Shown here: one piece after another, positions 17,068-25,986 of the stretch
Layout of the letters: each line of letters begins with the position of its first letter
Position numbering within the stretch: the stretch's first letter is position 1
Assembly: GCF_035994945.1 (NCBI RefSeq)
Contig: NZ_CP108677.1
Location: forward strand, 5,456,001 to 5,520,000
Length of the DNA stretch: 64,000 bases
Direction of reading: 5' to 3'
Source of the DNA: Streptomyces sp. NBC_01216
GTDB lineage: Bacteria; Actinomycetota; Actinomycetes; Streptomycetales; Streptomycetaceae
The notes under the pieces: generated by a model
Databases searched by the model: none
What the model was told of the DNA's origin: nothing
What the model saw: only the letters and a program-made list of their open reading frames with translations
Made by a program: the position numbers and the translations under genes

Positions 17068-18096
17068 GTGGCGTCCCACCGTCGTCCCAAGCAGCCGAGC
17101 CGCACCCGTGTGACCGTGCTCACCGCGACCGCCGCCGCCGCCGTCGCACTCACGGCCCAGACCGGCGCCCAGGCGGCTCCGAAGCCGAAGATCGACGAAG
17201 TGAAGTCGAAGGTCGACAAGCTGCACCACGAGGCCGAGGAGGCCACGGAGCAGTACAACCTCGCCGAGGAGCGCCGCGGCAAGCTCCAGGACGAGATCGG
17301 GGCGATCCAGGACAAGGTGGCCCGCGGTCAGCAGGAGCTCAACACCCTCCGCGACTCCATCGGTTCCGTCGCCAGCGCCCAGTACCGCTCCGGCGGCATC
17401 GACCCGGCGATCCAGCTCTTCCTCTCCTCCGACCCGGACACCTACCTCGACAAGGCGTCGGCGATCGACCAGCTCGGTGCCAAGCAGGCCGATGTGCTCC
17501 AGTCGATCCAGGCCAAGCAGCGGACCCTCGCCCAGCAGCGTGCGGAGGCGACGACGAAGCTGGGCGACCTCGAGGAAGTCCGCAAGACCCTCGGCGAGAA
17601 GAAGAAGGCATTCCAGGGCAAGCTCGCCGAGGCGCAGAAACTGCTCAACACGCTGACCGCCGCCGAGAAGGCCAAGCTGCGGCAGGACGAGCTCCGCGCC
17701 AGCCGGGCCGCGGGTGACCGCGTCGACCTCGGCAACGAGGTGCCGGCCTCCCAGCGCGGCGCCGCGGCGCTCAACGCCGCCGCCACGCAGCTCGGCAAGC
17801 CGTACGTCTCCGGAGCCGAGGGCCCCAACTCGTACGACTGCTCGGGTCTGACGATGTGGGCCTACCGCCAGGCCGGCGTCTCGCTCACCCGCACCACCTA
17901 CACCCAGCAGAACGACGGCGTGAAGATCGGCCGCAGCCAGCTCAAGCCGGGCGACCTGGTCTTCTTCAACAACCTGTCGCACGTCGCCCTGTACGCGGGC
18001 AACAACACGATCCTGCACGCCCCCAAGCCCGGCGCCGTGGTCCGCTACGAGTCGATGAGCTACATGGGCACGTTCCAGTTCGGTGTGCGCGTCTGA
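17068..18096 (+). CDS. secreted NlpC/P60 peptidoglycan endopeptidase
   Basis: Cuts peptide stems of the cell wall. The 342 residues comprise a signal peptide (to about residue 36), a long coiled-coil region (45-215) and a C-terminal NlpC/P60 domain with Cys258 (YDCSGL), His305 (LSHVALYAG) and His317 (ILHAPKPGA). This is the RipA/RipC-like layout in which the coiled coil restrains the enzyme. GTG start after AAGGAG. It is paired with a paralogue immediately downstream. It corresponds by position to Rv2190c (RipC) of M. tuberculosis. Confidence 0.94.
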   Translation: MASHRRPKQPSRTRVTVLTATAAAAVALTAQTGAQAAPKPKIDEVKSKVDKLHHEAEEATEQYNLAEERRGKLQDEIGAIQDKVARGQQELNTLRDSIGSVASAQYRSGGIDPAIQLFLSSDPDTYLDKASAIDQLGAKQADVLQSIQAKQRTLAQQRAEATTKLGDLEEVRKTLGEKKKAFQGKLAEAQKLLNTLTAAEKAKLRQDELRASRAAGDRVDLGNEVPASQRGAAALNAAATQLGKPYVSGAEGPNSYDCSGLTMWAYRQAGVSLTRTTYTQQNDGVKIGRSQLKPGDLVFFNNLSHVALYAGNNTILHAPKPGAVVRYESMSYMGTFQFGVRV

Positions 18097-18182
18097 CGCC
18101 TCCGGACACCGTCGTCCGGGGCTCCTTCCGGAGCCTCCGACACGACGCCCGATCGGGTGGTTCGCGGCGTACGCGGCGAACC

Positions 18183-18223
18183 TGACGCCCCGCCGGTGAC
18201 CTGTGGTCTCCGGCGGGGCGTCA
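18183..18223 (+). terminator. terminator between the two NlpC/P60 genes
   Basis: Perfect 14-base stem (18183-18196 with 18210-18223), 13-base loop, followed by CTTT. A smaller hairpin (GGCTCC-TTCC-GGAGCC) lies at 18119-18134. The two paralogues are therefore probably separate transcripts. Confidence 0.88.
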
Positions 18224-18316
18224 CTTTGGGTAGCCGGCGGCTTCGTTGGAGCGGGGCGGATCACCGGCTACTGTCTGCCGCGCCAGTCTGCGTAGAAGCC
18301 GAACGGAGCGCGACAC

Positions 18317-19333
18317 GTGGCGTCCCACCGCCGACCCGCGAGGGTCACCGTCCTCACCGCCGCCGCGGCCACCGCCGCCACGGCCTTCGGCGCCGTTCCC
18401 GCGAGCGCTGACCCGGGCGGCGCCCCGGAGCCACCCCGGGCCGCGGTCGACCGCCTCCTCGCCGAGGCCGAACGCGCCACCGAGGTCTACAACGAGGCCG
18501 ATGAGCGGGCGGACGCCCTGCGCGGGACCGTCTCCCACGCGCGGGACAGCGTGGCCCGCGGCCAGGAACGGATCAACCTCATGCGGGGCGCGCTCGGCAC
18601 GGTCGCCGGCGCCCAGTACCGCTCCGGCGGCATCGACCCGGCCCTCGCCCTGCTGCTCTCCTCGGACCCCGACTCCTACCTGGAGCGGGCCTCCGTGCTC
18701 GACCGGGCGACCGCACGTCAGGGCGCCGCGCTCGGCAGGCTCCGGCGTGAGCAGCGTCGCCTGGACCAGGAACGGACCGAGGCCACCCGGCTGCTCGCGG
18801 AGCTGGAGCGCAGCCGCACCCGGGTCGCCCGGCACAAGCGCACGGTCGAGCGGAAGCTCGCCGAGGCGCGACGGGTGCTGCGGACCCTCAGCGTGACCGA
18901 GCGGGCCGAGTTCGACGGTTCCGCCCGCGCCTCGCGGTCCGGCCGCGAGGAGGCCCCGCCGTCGCTCGCCGGCCTCGCCCCCGGCTCCTCACGGGCCGCC
19001 GCCGCCGTGCTCGCCGCCCGCGCCGCACTCGGCAAGCCCTACGTCTGGGGCGCGACGGGGCCGTCGGCCTTCGACTGCTCCGGCCTGATGGTCTGGTCGT
19101 ACCGGCAAGCCGGGATCAGCCTGCCGCGGACATCCTCGGCGCAGCGGAACGCGGGGCGGCGGGTGCCCCTCTCCGAGGCCCGGCCCGGGGATCTGGTGAC
19201 CTACCGCGGCGACGCCAGTCATGTGGCCATCTACGCCGGCGACGGCCAGGTGATCCACGCTCCGTACCCCGGCGCACGGGTGCGGTACGACCCGGTCGGG
19301 ATGATGTCCCACGCCACGGTGACCCGGGTCTGA
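18317..19333 (+). CDS. secreted NlpC/P60 endopeptidase, tandem paralogue
   Basis: A 338-residue sister of the upstream protein. Both begin MASHRRP and share the signal peptide, the coiled coil with the SAQYRSGGID-like AGAQYRSGGID sequence, and the C-terminal catalytic domain. Here the catalytic residues are Cys254 (FDCSGL), His302 (ASHVAIYAG) and His314 (VIHAPYPGA). The coiled coil is richer in Arg and poorer in Lys than in the first copy. GTG start with GGAGCG upstream. It has its own leader after a strong terminator, so it may be expressed under other conditions. Confidence 0.93.
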   Translation: MASHRRPARVTVLTAAAATAATAFGAVPASADPGGAPEPPRAAVDRLLAEAERATEVYNEADERADALRGTVSHARDSVARGQERINLMRGALGTVAGAQYRSGGIDPALALLLSSDPDSYLERASVLDRATARQGAALGRLRREQRRLDQERTEATRLLAELERSRTRVARHKRTVERKLAEARRVLRTLSVTERAEFDGSARASRSGREEAPPSLAGLAPGSSRAAAAVLAARAALGKPYVWGATGPSAFDCSGLMVWSYRQAGISLPRTSSAQRNAGRRVPLSEARPGDLVTYRGDASHVAIYAGDGQVIHAPYPGARVRYDPVGMMSHATVTRV

Positions 19334-19396
19334 CCGCGGACCCGGCCCCTACCGGCCCGCACACCCCACCGGGGCACCGGCCGTACGATCGAAGGC

Positions 19397-20620
19397 GTGG
19401 CGGGTCAGGGACGTGGAGCGGTGCGGCGGACGGCCGTCTGTCTGCTGGTGACCCTGTTGGCCCTCGCCGGGTGCGCGGGGCCCGGCTCCGACGGACCGGC
19501 CGATCCGGCGGTCCGGGAGATCCAGAGCCTCCTGGACCGGCGTGCCAGGGCGCTGCTCGCCCGTGACGAGGCGGCCTTCGTCGCCGGCCTCGACCCCGCG
19601 CTCGCGCCGTCCGCGCTCCAGGAGTTCGAACGGCTCGCCGACGTCCCGCTCGGCACCTGGGAGTACCGGGTGACCGAGGTGGACCGGACGGGCGGGGACC
19701 GGGCCACGGCACACGCCGCCCTCGGCTACCGGCTCGACGGCTACGACTCCGCGCCGGTCACCACCGAGCGCGTCCTGGACCTGACCGAGCGGGACGGACG
19801 CTGGTACGTGACCGCCGACCGCCCCGGCGAGGGCGCCGGCCCACGGCTCTGGCAGCAGGGCGATGTGGAGGTGGTGCGAGGGGAGCGGAGCCTGGTCCTC
19901 GGCGTCGGCCAGACACAGGAGCGGCTGCGCGAGGTCGCGGCGGCGGCGGACCGGGCGGTGCCCGTGGTGTCGGCGGTCTGGCCGGACGCCTGGGCGGACC
20001 GGGTGGTCGTCCTCGTCCCGGCCACGCTGGAGGCGATGGGCGGGCTGCTCGGCGCGCCGGGGACGTCCTACCGGGGCATGGCGGCCGTCACGACCGGCGA
20101 GGCCGGTGGCGGACCGGACGCCCCCGCGGACCGGGTGATCGTGAACCCGGAGGCGTACGGGGTGCTCGGGGACTTCGGCCGCCAGGTGGTCCTCACCCAC
20201 GAGACCACGCACGTGGCGACCCGCGCGCACACCTCGGCCTCCACTCCGGTCTGGCTCTCGGAGGGGTTCGCCGACTGGGCCGCCTACCGGGGCACCGGGC
20301 GCACGGCCGCCCAGACGGCGCCCGAGCTGAGGCGCTCGGTCCAGGCGGGCCAGGCCCCGCAGCGGCTCCCCGACGACGGGGACTTCGCCTTCGGCGGGGA
20401 CCCGGAGGCGCTGGCGAGGGCGTACGAGAGCGGCTGGCTGGCCTGCGAACTGATCGCCGAACGCTGGGGAGAGGCCGCGCTCGTCGCGTTCTACCGGCAG
20501 GTGGGCGCGCACCCGGGCCGGGACGGAGCGGTGGAGAAGGCGCTGCGGGACGTGCTGGACACCAGCCCCGGTGACTTCACCGCGGCCTGGCGCGCCTCCC
20601 TGGCCCGGCGTCTGGCCTGA
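19397..20620 (+). CDS. lipoprotein with HExxH metallopeptidase-like motif
   Basis: A 407-residue lipoprotein (LAGC lipobox, Cys26). The N-terminal half resembles an NTF2-like or Ig-like fold. The C-terminal half has HETTH at 268-272 and a glutamate in WLSEGFADW (289), the spacing of gluzincin zinc proteases (HExxH-17-E). This predicts an extracellular membrane-anchored peptidase, though substrates are unknown. GTG start. It follows the NlpC/P60 pair on the same strand by 63 bases and converges on the GT87 gene. Confidence 0.82.
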   Translation: MAGQGRGAVRRTAVCLLVTLLALAGCAGPGSDGPADPAVREIQSLLDRRARALLARDEAAFVAGLDPALAPSALQEFERLADVPLGTWEYRVTEVDRTGGDRATAHAALGYRLDGYDSAPVTTERVLDLTERDGRWYVTADRPGEGAGPRLWQQGDVEVVRGERSLVLGVGQTQERLREVAAAADRAVPVVSAVWPDAWADRVVVLVPATLEAMGGLLGAPGTSYRGMAAVTTGEAGGGPDAPADRVIVNPEAYGVLGDFGRQVVLTHETTHVATRAHTSASTPVWLSEGFADWAAYRGTGRTAAQTAPELRRSVQAGQAPQRLPDDGDFAFGGDPEALARAYESGWLACELIAERWGEAALVAFYRQVGAHPGRDGAVEKALRDVLDTSPGDFTAAWRASLARRLA

Positions 20621-20687
20621 ACCCGACCCGCCGCGCCGCCCGCCGTACGAACGGCTCCGTGCGCGGGGGCCGCGGCCCGGCCGGTCT

Positions 20688-22025
20688 TCAGGGCAGCGGC
20701 GCGACGCTCCGGCGGTCCCGTTGCGCCGGCAGGGTCGGGGGCGTGCGGCGCGGCTCCGTCACGGTCTGCCGCCACAGCACCCGACAGGCGCTCAGGCAGG
20801 CGGCGACCAGCAGGCCGTTGCGGACGAGCAGCAGGGCGATGCCCAGCGGGTCGCTGTGCGACACGTGCGTGAACCACACCGGGAACTCGAACTGTGTGAC
20901 GGCCGCCGCCCACACCACCAGATGTGCCGGCCGTCGCATCCCGCTCGCGCGGTAGGCCAGGCAGACCGCCGCCAGGCCGAGCAGCCAGATCATGTACTGC
21001 GGACTGATCACCCGGCTCGTGGTGGTGAACAGCAGCACCGCCACGAAGGCCGCGTCCGCCGTGGTGGTCGTGGAGAACGCGCGGGCTCGTATCCGCCACC
21101 ACGCCAGCCAGCCGAAGGCGGCGACGGACAGGACCTTCGCCGCCAGGGTGACCAGGGGGACGTACGGACCGAGGAACTCCACCGAGCCGTAGTTCAGCCG
21201 GGCCTCGCCCTCCCAGCCGAAGTGGCGGCCCACGTGGAACACCAGCGCGCCCAGCGACTCGACCTCCGTTCCCCGGTCGCGCTGGAAGGTCAGGAAGGCC
21301 AGGGCCCCCGGCGCCGCGAGCGTGCACAGGAGCAGCACCCCGGCCGCCGCGCCCGCCGCCGTCCACCAGGACCGTAAGGTGGCCCGGCCGCGCGGGGTCC
21401 CCGCGAGCAGCAGCGCCGGCCAGACCTTCAGCGTCGCGCCGAAGCCCGCCAGCGCGCCCAGCAGGCGCGGGTGGCGCAGTCCGGTGAGCAGCGCGGCGAC
21501 GGCGACGGCGGTGACCATCACGTCGTACCGGGCGTAGGCGGTCGGCCCGAGCAGCGGGACACCCGCGATCCAGATCCACGCGCCGTGCGGCGAACGGCCG
21601 GGACGCCCGCCCGCGTACCGCAGAAGTCCGAACACGAGCGCGTCGCACAGGAAGGCCAGGACGAAGAAGGCGGCGGCGTACCCCAGGAACGGCAGGACCG
21701 CGGGGGAGAGGATCGCGAGGGCGGCGGCGGGTGGGTACTGCCAGGTGACGTCGTCCAGCGGGTACGTGCCGGACCTCAGGACCTCGTACCACCCCTGGTA
21801 GATCTGTTCGACGTCGCTGGTGACGTCCGGTCCGGGGACCGTGACGACCTTGAAGACGCACAGCAGGAGGACGATCCGGGTGACGCCCCAGAGGGCGACC
21901 GGGTGGCGCGGGAGGCCGCGCAGGGCGCCGGTCCGTCCGCCGGCCGGGGTGCCCTTGGCCGCCACCGGAGCCAGGAGCGGTTCCTCACCCGTGTCCGGGC
22001 GCGACGCGCCCCGTACGCCCGTCAT
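20688..22025 (-). CDS. GT87-type (DUF2029) polyprenyl-phosphate-mannose-dependent mannosyltransferase, membrane protein
   Basis: A 445-residue protein with about ten hydrophobic segments and an early DVEQIYQGWYEVLRSGTYP loop with the acidic residue expected of GT-C enzymes, followed by TWQYPPAAAL. In mycobacteria GT87 proteins (PimE, MptA-like) add mannose to lipoglycans outside the membrane. The neighbouring PimB gene supports a lipomannan role. ATG 22025 is preferred since GAGGA lies 9 bases upstream; GTG 22031 is possible. It is divergent from pimB. Confidence 0.82.
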   Translation of the reverse strand: MTGVRGASRPDTGEEPLLAPVAAKGTPAGGRTGALRGLPRHPVALWGVTRIVLLLCVFKVVTVPGPDVTSDVEQIYQGWYEVLRSGTYPLDDVTWQYPPAAALAILSPAVLPFLGYAAAFFVLAFLCDALVFGLLRYAGGRPGRSPHGAWIWIAGVPLLGPTAYARYDVMVTAVAVAALLTGLRHPRLLGALAGFGATLKVWPALLLAGTPRGRATLRSWWTAAGAAAGVLLLCTLAAPGALAFLTFQRDRGTEVESLGALVFHVGRHFGWEGEARLNYGSVEFLGPYVPLVTLAAKVLSVAAFGWLAWWRIRARAFSTTTTADAAFVAVLLFTTTSRVISPQYMIWLLGLAAVCLAYRASGMRRPAHLVVWAAAVTQFEFPVWFTHVSHSDPLGIALLLVRNGLLVAACLSACRVLWRQTVTEPRRTPPTLPAQRDRRSVAPLP

Positions 22026-22110
22026 TCCCACGTGTCCTCGTCCTGTCGGTCCGCTCGTGCGGAGGTGGTGGTGCCGGGCGGGGAGTGCGGCCCCTGTACA
22101 TTCGGCCACG

Positions 22111-23253
22111 ATGCACAAGACCCTGATCGTAACCAACGACTTCCCGCCCCGTCCCGGCGGAATCCAGGCGTTCCTGCACAACATGGCGCTGCGTCTGGAC
22201 CCCGAGCGGACCGTGGTCTACGCCTCCACCTGGAAGCGGGGCCGTGAGGGGGCCGAGGCGACCGCCGCGTTCGACGCCGAGCAGCCTTTCACGGTGGTCC
22301 GCGACCGCACCACCATGTTGCTGCCCACCCCCCGCGTGACCGCGCGGGCGGCCGGGCTGCTGCGTGAACACGGCTGCACCTCCGTGTGGTTCGGGGCCGC
22401 GGCACCGCTCGGACTGATGGCGCCCGCGCTGCGCCGGGCCGGTGCCCGGCGACTGGTGGCGACCACCCACGGGCACGAGGCGGGCTGGGCGCAACTGCCC
22501 GCGTCCCGGCAGCTGCTGCGGCGGATCGGCGAGGGTACGGACACGATCACCTACCTCGGCGAGTACACCCGCTCCCGGATCGCGGCGGCCCTGACCCCGG
22601 CCGCCGCCGGTCGGATGGCGCAACTCCCGCCGGGGGTCGACGAGAAGACCTTCCATCCGGGCTCGGGCGGCCGGGAGGTGCGGGAACGCCTGGGCCTCAG
22701 CGACCGCCCGGTCGTCGTCTGCGTCTCCCGGCTGGTGCCGCGCAAGGGCCAGGACACGCTGATCCTGGCCATGCCGGAGATCCTGCGCCGGGTGCCGGAC
22801 GCGGTGCTGCTGATCGTCGGCGGCGGTCCCTACGAGGACGATCTGCGCAAGCTCGCGCGGGAGACCGGCGTGGCCGGCTCCGTACGCTTCACGGGCGCCG
22901 TCCCGTGGGAGGAACTGCCCGCGCACTACGGCGCGGGCGACGTCTTCGCGATGCCCTGCCGCACGCGCCGCGGCGGGCTCGACGTGGAGGGGCTCGGCAT
23001 CGTCTACCTGGAGGCTTCGGCCACCGGTCTGCCGGTCGTCGCGGGCGACTCCGGCGGTGCCCCGGACGCGGTCCTGGACGGGGAGACCGGCTGGGTCGTG
23101 CGCGGCGGAGACCCCGAGGAGTCCGCGGACCGCGTCGCGACGCTCCTCCTCGACCCGGAACTGTCCCGCCGTATGGGCGAGCGGGGCCGTCGGTGGGTCG
23201 AGGACCGCTGGCGCTGGGACCTGCTCGCCGAGCGCCTGAGGGAACTGCTCTGA
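22111..23253 (+). CDS. pimB: PimB-type GDP-mannose-dependent glycosyltransferase (GT4)
   Basis: Likely adds the second mannose to phosphatidylinositol mannoside on the cytoplasmic side. The 380 residues form the two Rossmann domains of GT-B: VTNDFPPRPGGIQAFL at the start, TTHGHEAGW, and the C-terminal motif VEGLGIVYLEASATGLPVV with the EX7E glutamates. VCVSRLVPRKGQDTLI marks the nucleotide-sugar side. Its place between fadD and NlpC/P60 genes matches Rv2188c. The ATG opens directly on the first strand; no strong ribosome site is visible. Confidence 0.9.
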   Translation: MHKTLIVTNDFPPRPGGIQAFLHNMALRLDPERTVVYASTWKRGREGAEATAAFDAEQPFTVVRDRTTMLLPTPRVTARAAGLLREHGCTSVWFGAAAPLGLMAPALRRAGARRLVATTHGHEAGWAQLPASRQLLRRIGEGTDTITYLGEYTRSRIAAALTPAAAGRMAQLPPGVDEKTFHPGSGGREVRERLGLSDRPVVVCVSRLVPRKGQDTLILAMPEILRRVPDAVLLIVGGGPYEDDLRKLARETGVAGSVRFTGAVPWEELPAHYGAGDVFAMPCRTRRGGLDVEGLGIVYLEASATGLPVVAGDSGGAPDAVLDGETGWVVRGGDPEESADRVATLLLDPELSRRMGERGRRWVEDRWRWDLLAERLRELL

Positions 23254-23256
23254 GGG

Positions 23257-23306
23257 CCGCCCCGAACCCCGGCCGGGAACCGCGGCCCGGCCGGGGTTCG
23301 GGGCGG
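23257..23306. terminator. bidirectional terminator between pimB and a lipoprotein gene
   Basis: A perfect 21-base-arm hairpin (23257-23277 with 23286-23306), 8-base loop, filling the space between two converging stop codons. One of the longest in the window. Confidence 0.92.
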
Positions 23307-23822
23307 TCAGACGGGCAGGTAGTCGGTGAGCGCGCAGCCGTCCACCAGGAGCTTCTCCCGGCGGTAGCCGTCCGGCACCACGAAGTCCTTCTCGCAGGTG
23401 AAGAGCAGGACGCCGGAGCGCTTCAACTCCTCGGCCACCGCCGTGTCGTCCGCCGCGAGGGCGAAGTCCTGTCCGAGGAGGAAGCGGCCCCCCGCCCCCT
23501 CGGCCGCGGCCTTCTTGTTCGCCTTCTGGAACTTCTCCATGTCCGACACCGACAGCAGCGTCAGGGTGTCCCGGCTGTCGTTCCCGCACACCGCGCGTGC
23601 CTCGATGCCCCACGCGGGGTCCGCGGACTCCCGGCTCAGGGCGCCGTCGACGCCGGTCCGCAGGTCGCTGCACATGGTGTGCTGCCCGACGAGCCGTTCG
23701 AGCGCCGCCATGTCCCCCGCCTTCGGCAGGCCCGCGTCCTCCCCCCAGGCACTGCCACAGCCCGAGACCGTGACCAGCGCGGTGAGGGCCGCGCCCAGGA
23801 CGGCGGTGCGCTTGAGCCGCAT
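23307..23822 (-). CDS. small lipoprotein of unknown function
   Basis: A 171-residue exported lipoprotein: MRLKRTAVLGAALTALVTVS then GCG, lipidated at Cys22. Four more cysteines (TMCSDLR, RAVCGND, LFTCEKD, VDGCALT) may form two disulfides. The body is a mixed alpha/beta domain with no motif I recognise. ATG 23822 has AGGAGG and GGAGC upstream. It lies downstream of fadD on the same strand, 107 bases away with a hairpin between. Confidence 0.8.
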   Translation of the reverse strand: MRLKRTAVLGAALTALVTVSGCGSAWGEDAGLPKAGDMAALERLVGQHTMCSDLRTGVDGALSRESADPAWGIEARAVCGNDSRDTLTLLSVSDMEKFQKANKKAAAEGAGGRFLLGQDFALAADDTAVAEELKRSGVLLFTCEKDFVVPDGYRREKLLVDGCALTDYLPV

Positions 23823-23875
23823 GTGAACCTGCTCCTCCTGTGTTTCCTCGGCCGGGCCCGTCCCGGCACGCGAGA

Positions 23876-23917
23876 ACGCCCCCGCCGGGTCCGCGAAGCG
23901 GGTTCCGCCGGGGGCGT
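23876..23917 (-). terminator. hairpin after fadD
   Basis: ACGCCCCC (23876-23883) and GGGGGCGT (23910-23917) plus inner partial pairing form a GC hairpin just beyond the fadD stop, followed on the minus strand by TTCTCG. Confidence 0.65.
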
Positions 23918-23929
23918 GCCGAGCGTACG

Positions 23930-25726
23930 TCACGCGTGGTAGAGCGACTCGATCTCGTCGGCGAAGTCCTTCGCCACCATGTTGCGCTTCAGCTTCAGCG
24001 ACGGGGTGATGTGTCCCGCCTCCTCGGTGAACTGCGCCTTCAGGACGCGGAACTTCCGGACCGACTCGGCCTTGGACACCGCCGCGTTGCCGTCGTCCAC
24101 CGCGCGCTGGACCTCGGCCAGCAGGTCCGCGTCCTCCCGCAACGAGGCGGCCGTCGAGTCCGCGGGCTTGCCGTGGTCGACGGCCCAGCGGCTCAGGAAC
24201 TCCTCGTCCAGGGTGACCAGCGCGCCCACGAACGGGCGTCCGTCGCCGACGACCATGCACTCCGCGACCAGCGCGTGGGCACGGATCCGGTCCTCGATGA
24301 CGGCCGGGGCGACGTTCTTGCCGCCCGCCGTCACCAGGATCTCCTTCTTCCGGCCGGTGATCGCGAGGTAGCCGTCCTCGTCGAGCGTGCCGATGTCACC
24401 GGTGTGGAACCAGCCGTCGGTCAGCGCCTCGGCGGTCGCCGTCTCGTTCTGCCAGTAGCCGCCGAAGAGGTGCTCGCCGTGCAGCAACACCTCGCCGTCG
24501 TCGGCGATCCGCACCACCGAGCCGGGCAGCGGCTGGCCCACCGTGCCGATCTTCTGCCGGTCCCACGGGTTGAAGGCGGTGGCGGCGCACGACTCGGTCA
24601 GACCGTAGCCCTCCAGCACGGTGAAGCCGATGCCGCGGAAGAAGTGCCCCAGCCGCTCGCCCAGCGGCGCCCCGCCGGAGATCGCGTACTCGCCGCGCCC
24701 GCCGAGGACGGCGCGCAGCTTGGAGAAGACCAGCTTGTCGAAGATCCTGTGCTTGATCCGCAGGCCCAGGGAGGGGCCCTGCGGGGTGCCGATCGCACGG
24801 CTGTACGCGATCGCCGTGTGCGCGGCCCTGTCGAAGATCCTGCCCTTGCCCTCGGCCTGGGCCTTGGCGCGCGCCGAGTTGTAGACCTTCTCGAAGACAC
24901 GCGGCACACCGAGGATCAGCGTCGGCCGGAAGGCCGCCAGTTCGTCAGTGAGGTTCTTGATGTCCGGGACGCAGCCCAGCTTGATCGGCGCCATCACGGA
25001 GGCGACCTCGACCAGGCGCCCGAAGACGTGCGCGGCGGGCAGGAACAGCAGGACCGAACACTCGCCGGTGCGGAAGAGCGGCTTCAGGCGCTCCACCACG
25101 TTGCCGCACTCGGCGAAGAACGCCCGGTGGGTCAGCACGCATCCCTTGGGGCGGCCGGTGGTGCCGGAGGTGTAGACGATCGTCGCCGGGTCGTCCGCGT
25201 TCGCCGCCGACATCCGCTCGTCGAGCAGCGCGTCGGACACCCCGGCGCCGTCCTCCGTGAGCCGGGCGACGGCGTCGTCCTCGATCTGCCGCACGCCCTT
25301 CAGAGCCGGCAGGTCGTCCCGGACGGAGGCCACCGACTCCGCGTGGGCCGCGGACTCCACCAGGGCCAGCGAGGCACCCGAGTCACCGAGGATCCACTGG
25401 ATCTGCTCCGGTGAGCTGGTCTCGTACACCGGCACGGTCACCGCGCCGGCGCTCCAGATCGCGAAGTCGAACAGGACCCACTCGTAGCGGGTCCTGGAGA
25501 GCAGGGCCACCCGGTCGCCCGGCTCGACACCGGAGGCGACGAGCCCCTTGGCGACGCCACGGACCTCGGTGAGGAACTGCTCGGCGGTGACGTCCGTCCA
25601 GACGCCGGCCACCTTGCGCCCCATCACGGCGACATCGGGGTGCTGAGAGGCGTTGCGGCGGATGAGATCCGTCAGGTTGCCGTCCGTGGGGACCTCGTAC
25701 AGGGCCGGAAGGCTGAACTCGCGCAA
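23930..25726 (-). CDS. fadD: long-chain fatty-acid-CoA ligase (FadD15-like)
   Basis: Activates fatty acids to acyl-CoA through an acyl-AMP intermediate. The 598 residues carry the ATP-binding P-loop TIVYTSGTTGRPKGC, then LEGYGLTESCAA, GWFHTGDIGTLDEDGYLAITGRKKE and the late lysine region SLKLKRN. The start is TTG (25724-25726), chosen because AGGAG sits about 9 bases upstream and MREFSLPALYEVP is the family N-terminus. It matches Rv2187 (fadD15) in context, beside pimB and the SRPBCC/ArsA-like pair. Confidence 0.94.
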   Translation of the reverse strand: MREFSLPALYEVPTDGNLTDLIRRNASQHPDVAVMGRKVAGVWTDVTAEQFLTEVRGVAKGLVASGVEPGDRVALLSRTRYEWVLFDFAIWSAGAVTVPVYETSSPEQIQWILGDSGASLALVESAAHAESVASVRDDLPALKGVRQIEDDAVARLTEDGAGVSDALLDERMSAANADDPATIVYTSGTTGRPKGCVLTHRAFFAECGNVVERLKPLFRTGECSVLLFLPAAHVFGRLVEVASVMAPIKLGCVPDIKNLTDELAAFRPTLILGVPRVFEKVYNSARAKAQAEGKGRIFDRAAHTAIAYSRAIGTPQGPSLGLRIKHRIFDKLVFSKLRAVLGGRGEYAISGGAPLGERLGHFFRGIGFTVLEGYGLTESCAATAFNPWDRQKIGTVGQPLPGSVVRIADDGEVLLHGEHLFGGYWQNETATAEALTDGWFHTGDIGTLDEDGYLAITGRKKEILVTAGGKNVAPAVIEDRIRAHALVAECMVVGDGRPFVGALVTLDEEFLSRWAVDHGKPADSTAASLREDADLLAEVQRAVDDGNAAVSKAESVRKFRVLKAQFTEEAGHITPSLKLKRNMVAKDFADEIESLYHA

Positions 25727-25986
25727 GACTGCTGCTCCTCATCGGGCGCCGGCGCCACGGCTCTGTGTGATGCACCGGTGCGGTCCAAGATCGGGCAGGG
25801 GTGCTCAGTGGGGGTGAGCACGACTGGACTGCTCGGACGTTACCCACCAGTACTCGGTTCCCGATAGGGGGTCCCGGTCAGATGTTCGGTGCGTCACATA
25901 TGTGTGGCGGTGCTTCGCGCACAGTAATCCACACCGTCGACGACTCGGAAGTAACCGCAGGTCCGACAGGCTCTATGGTGAATTCC

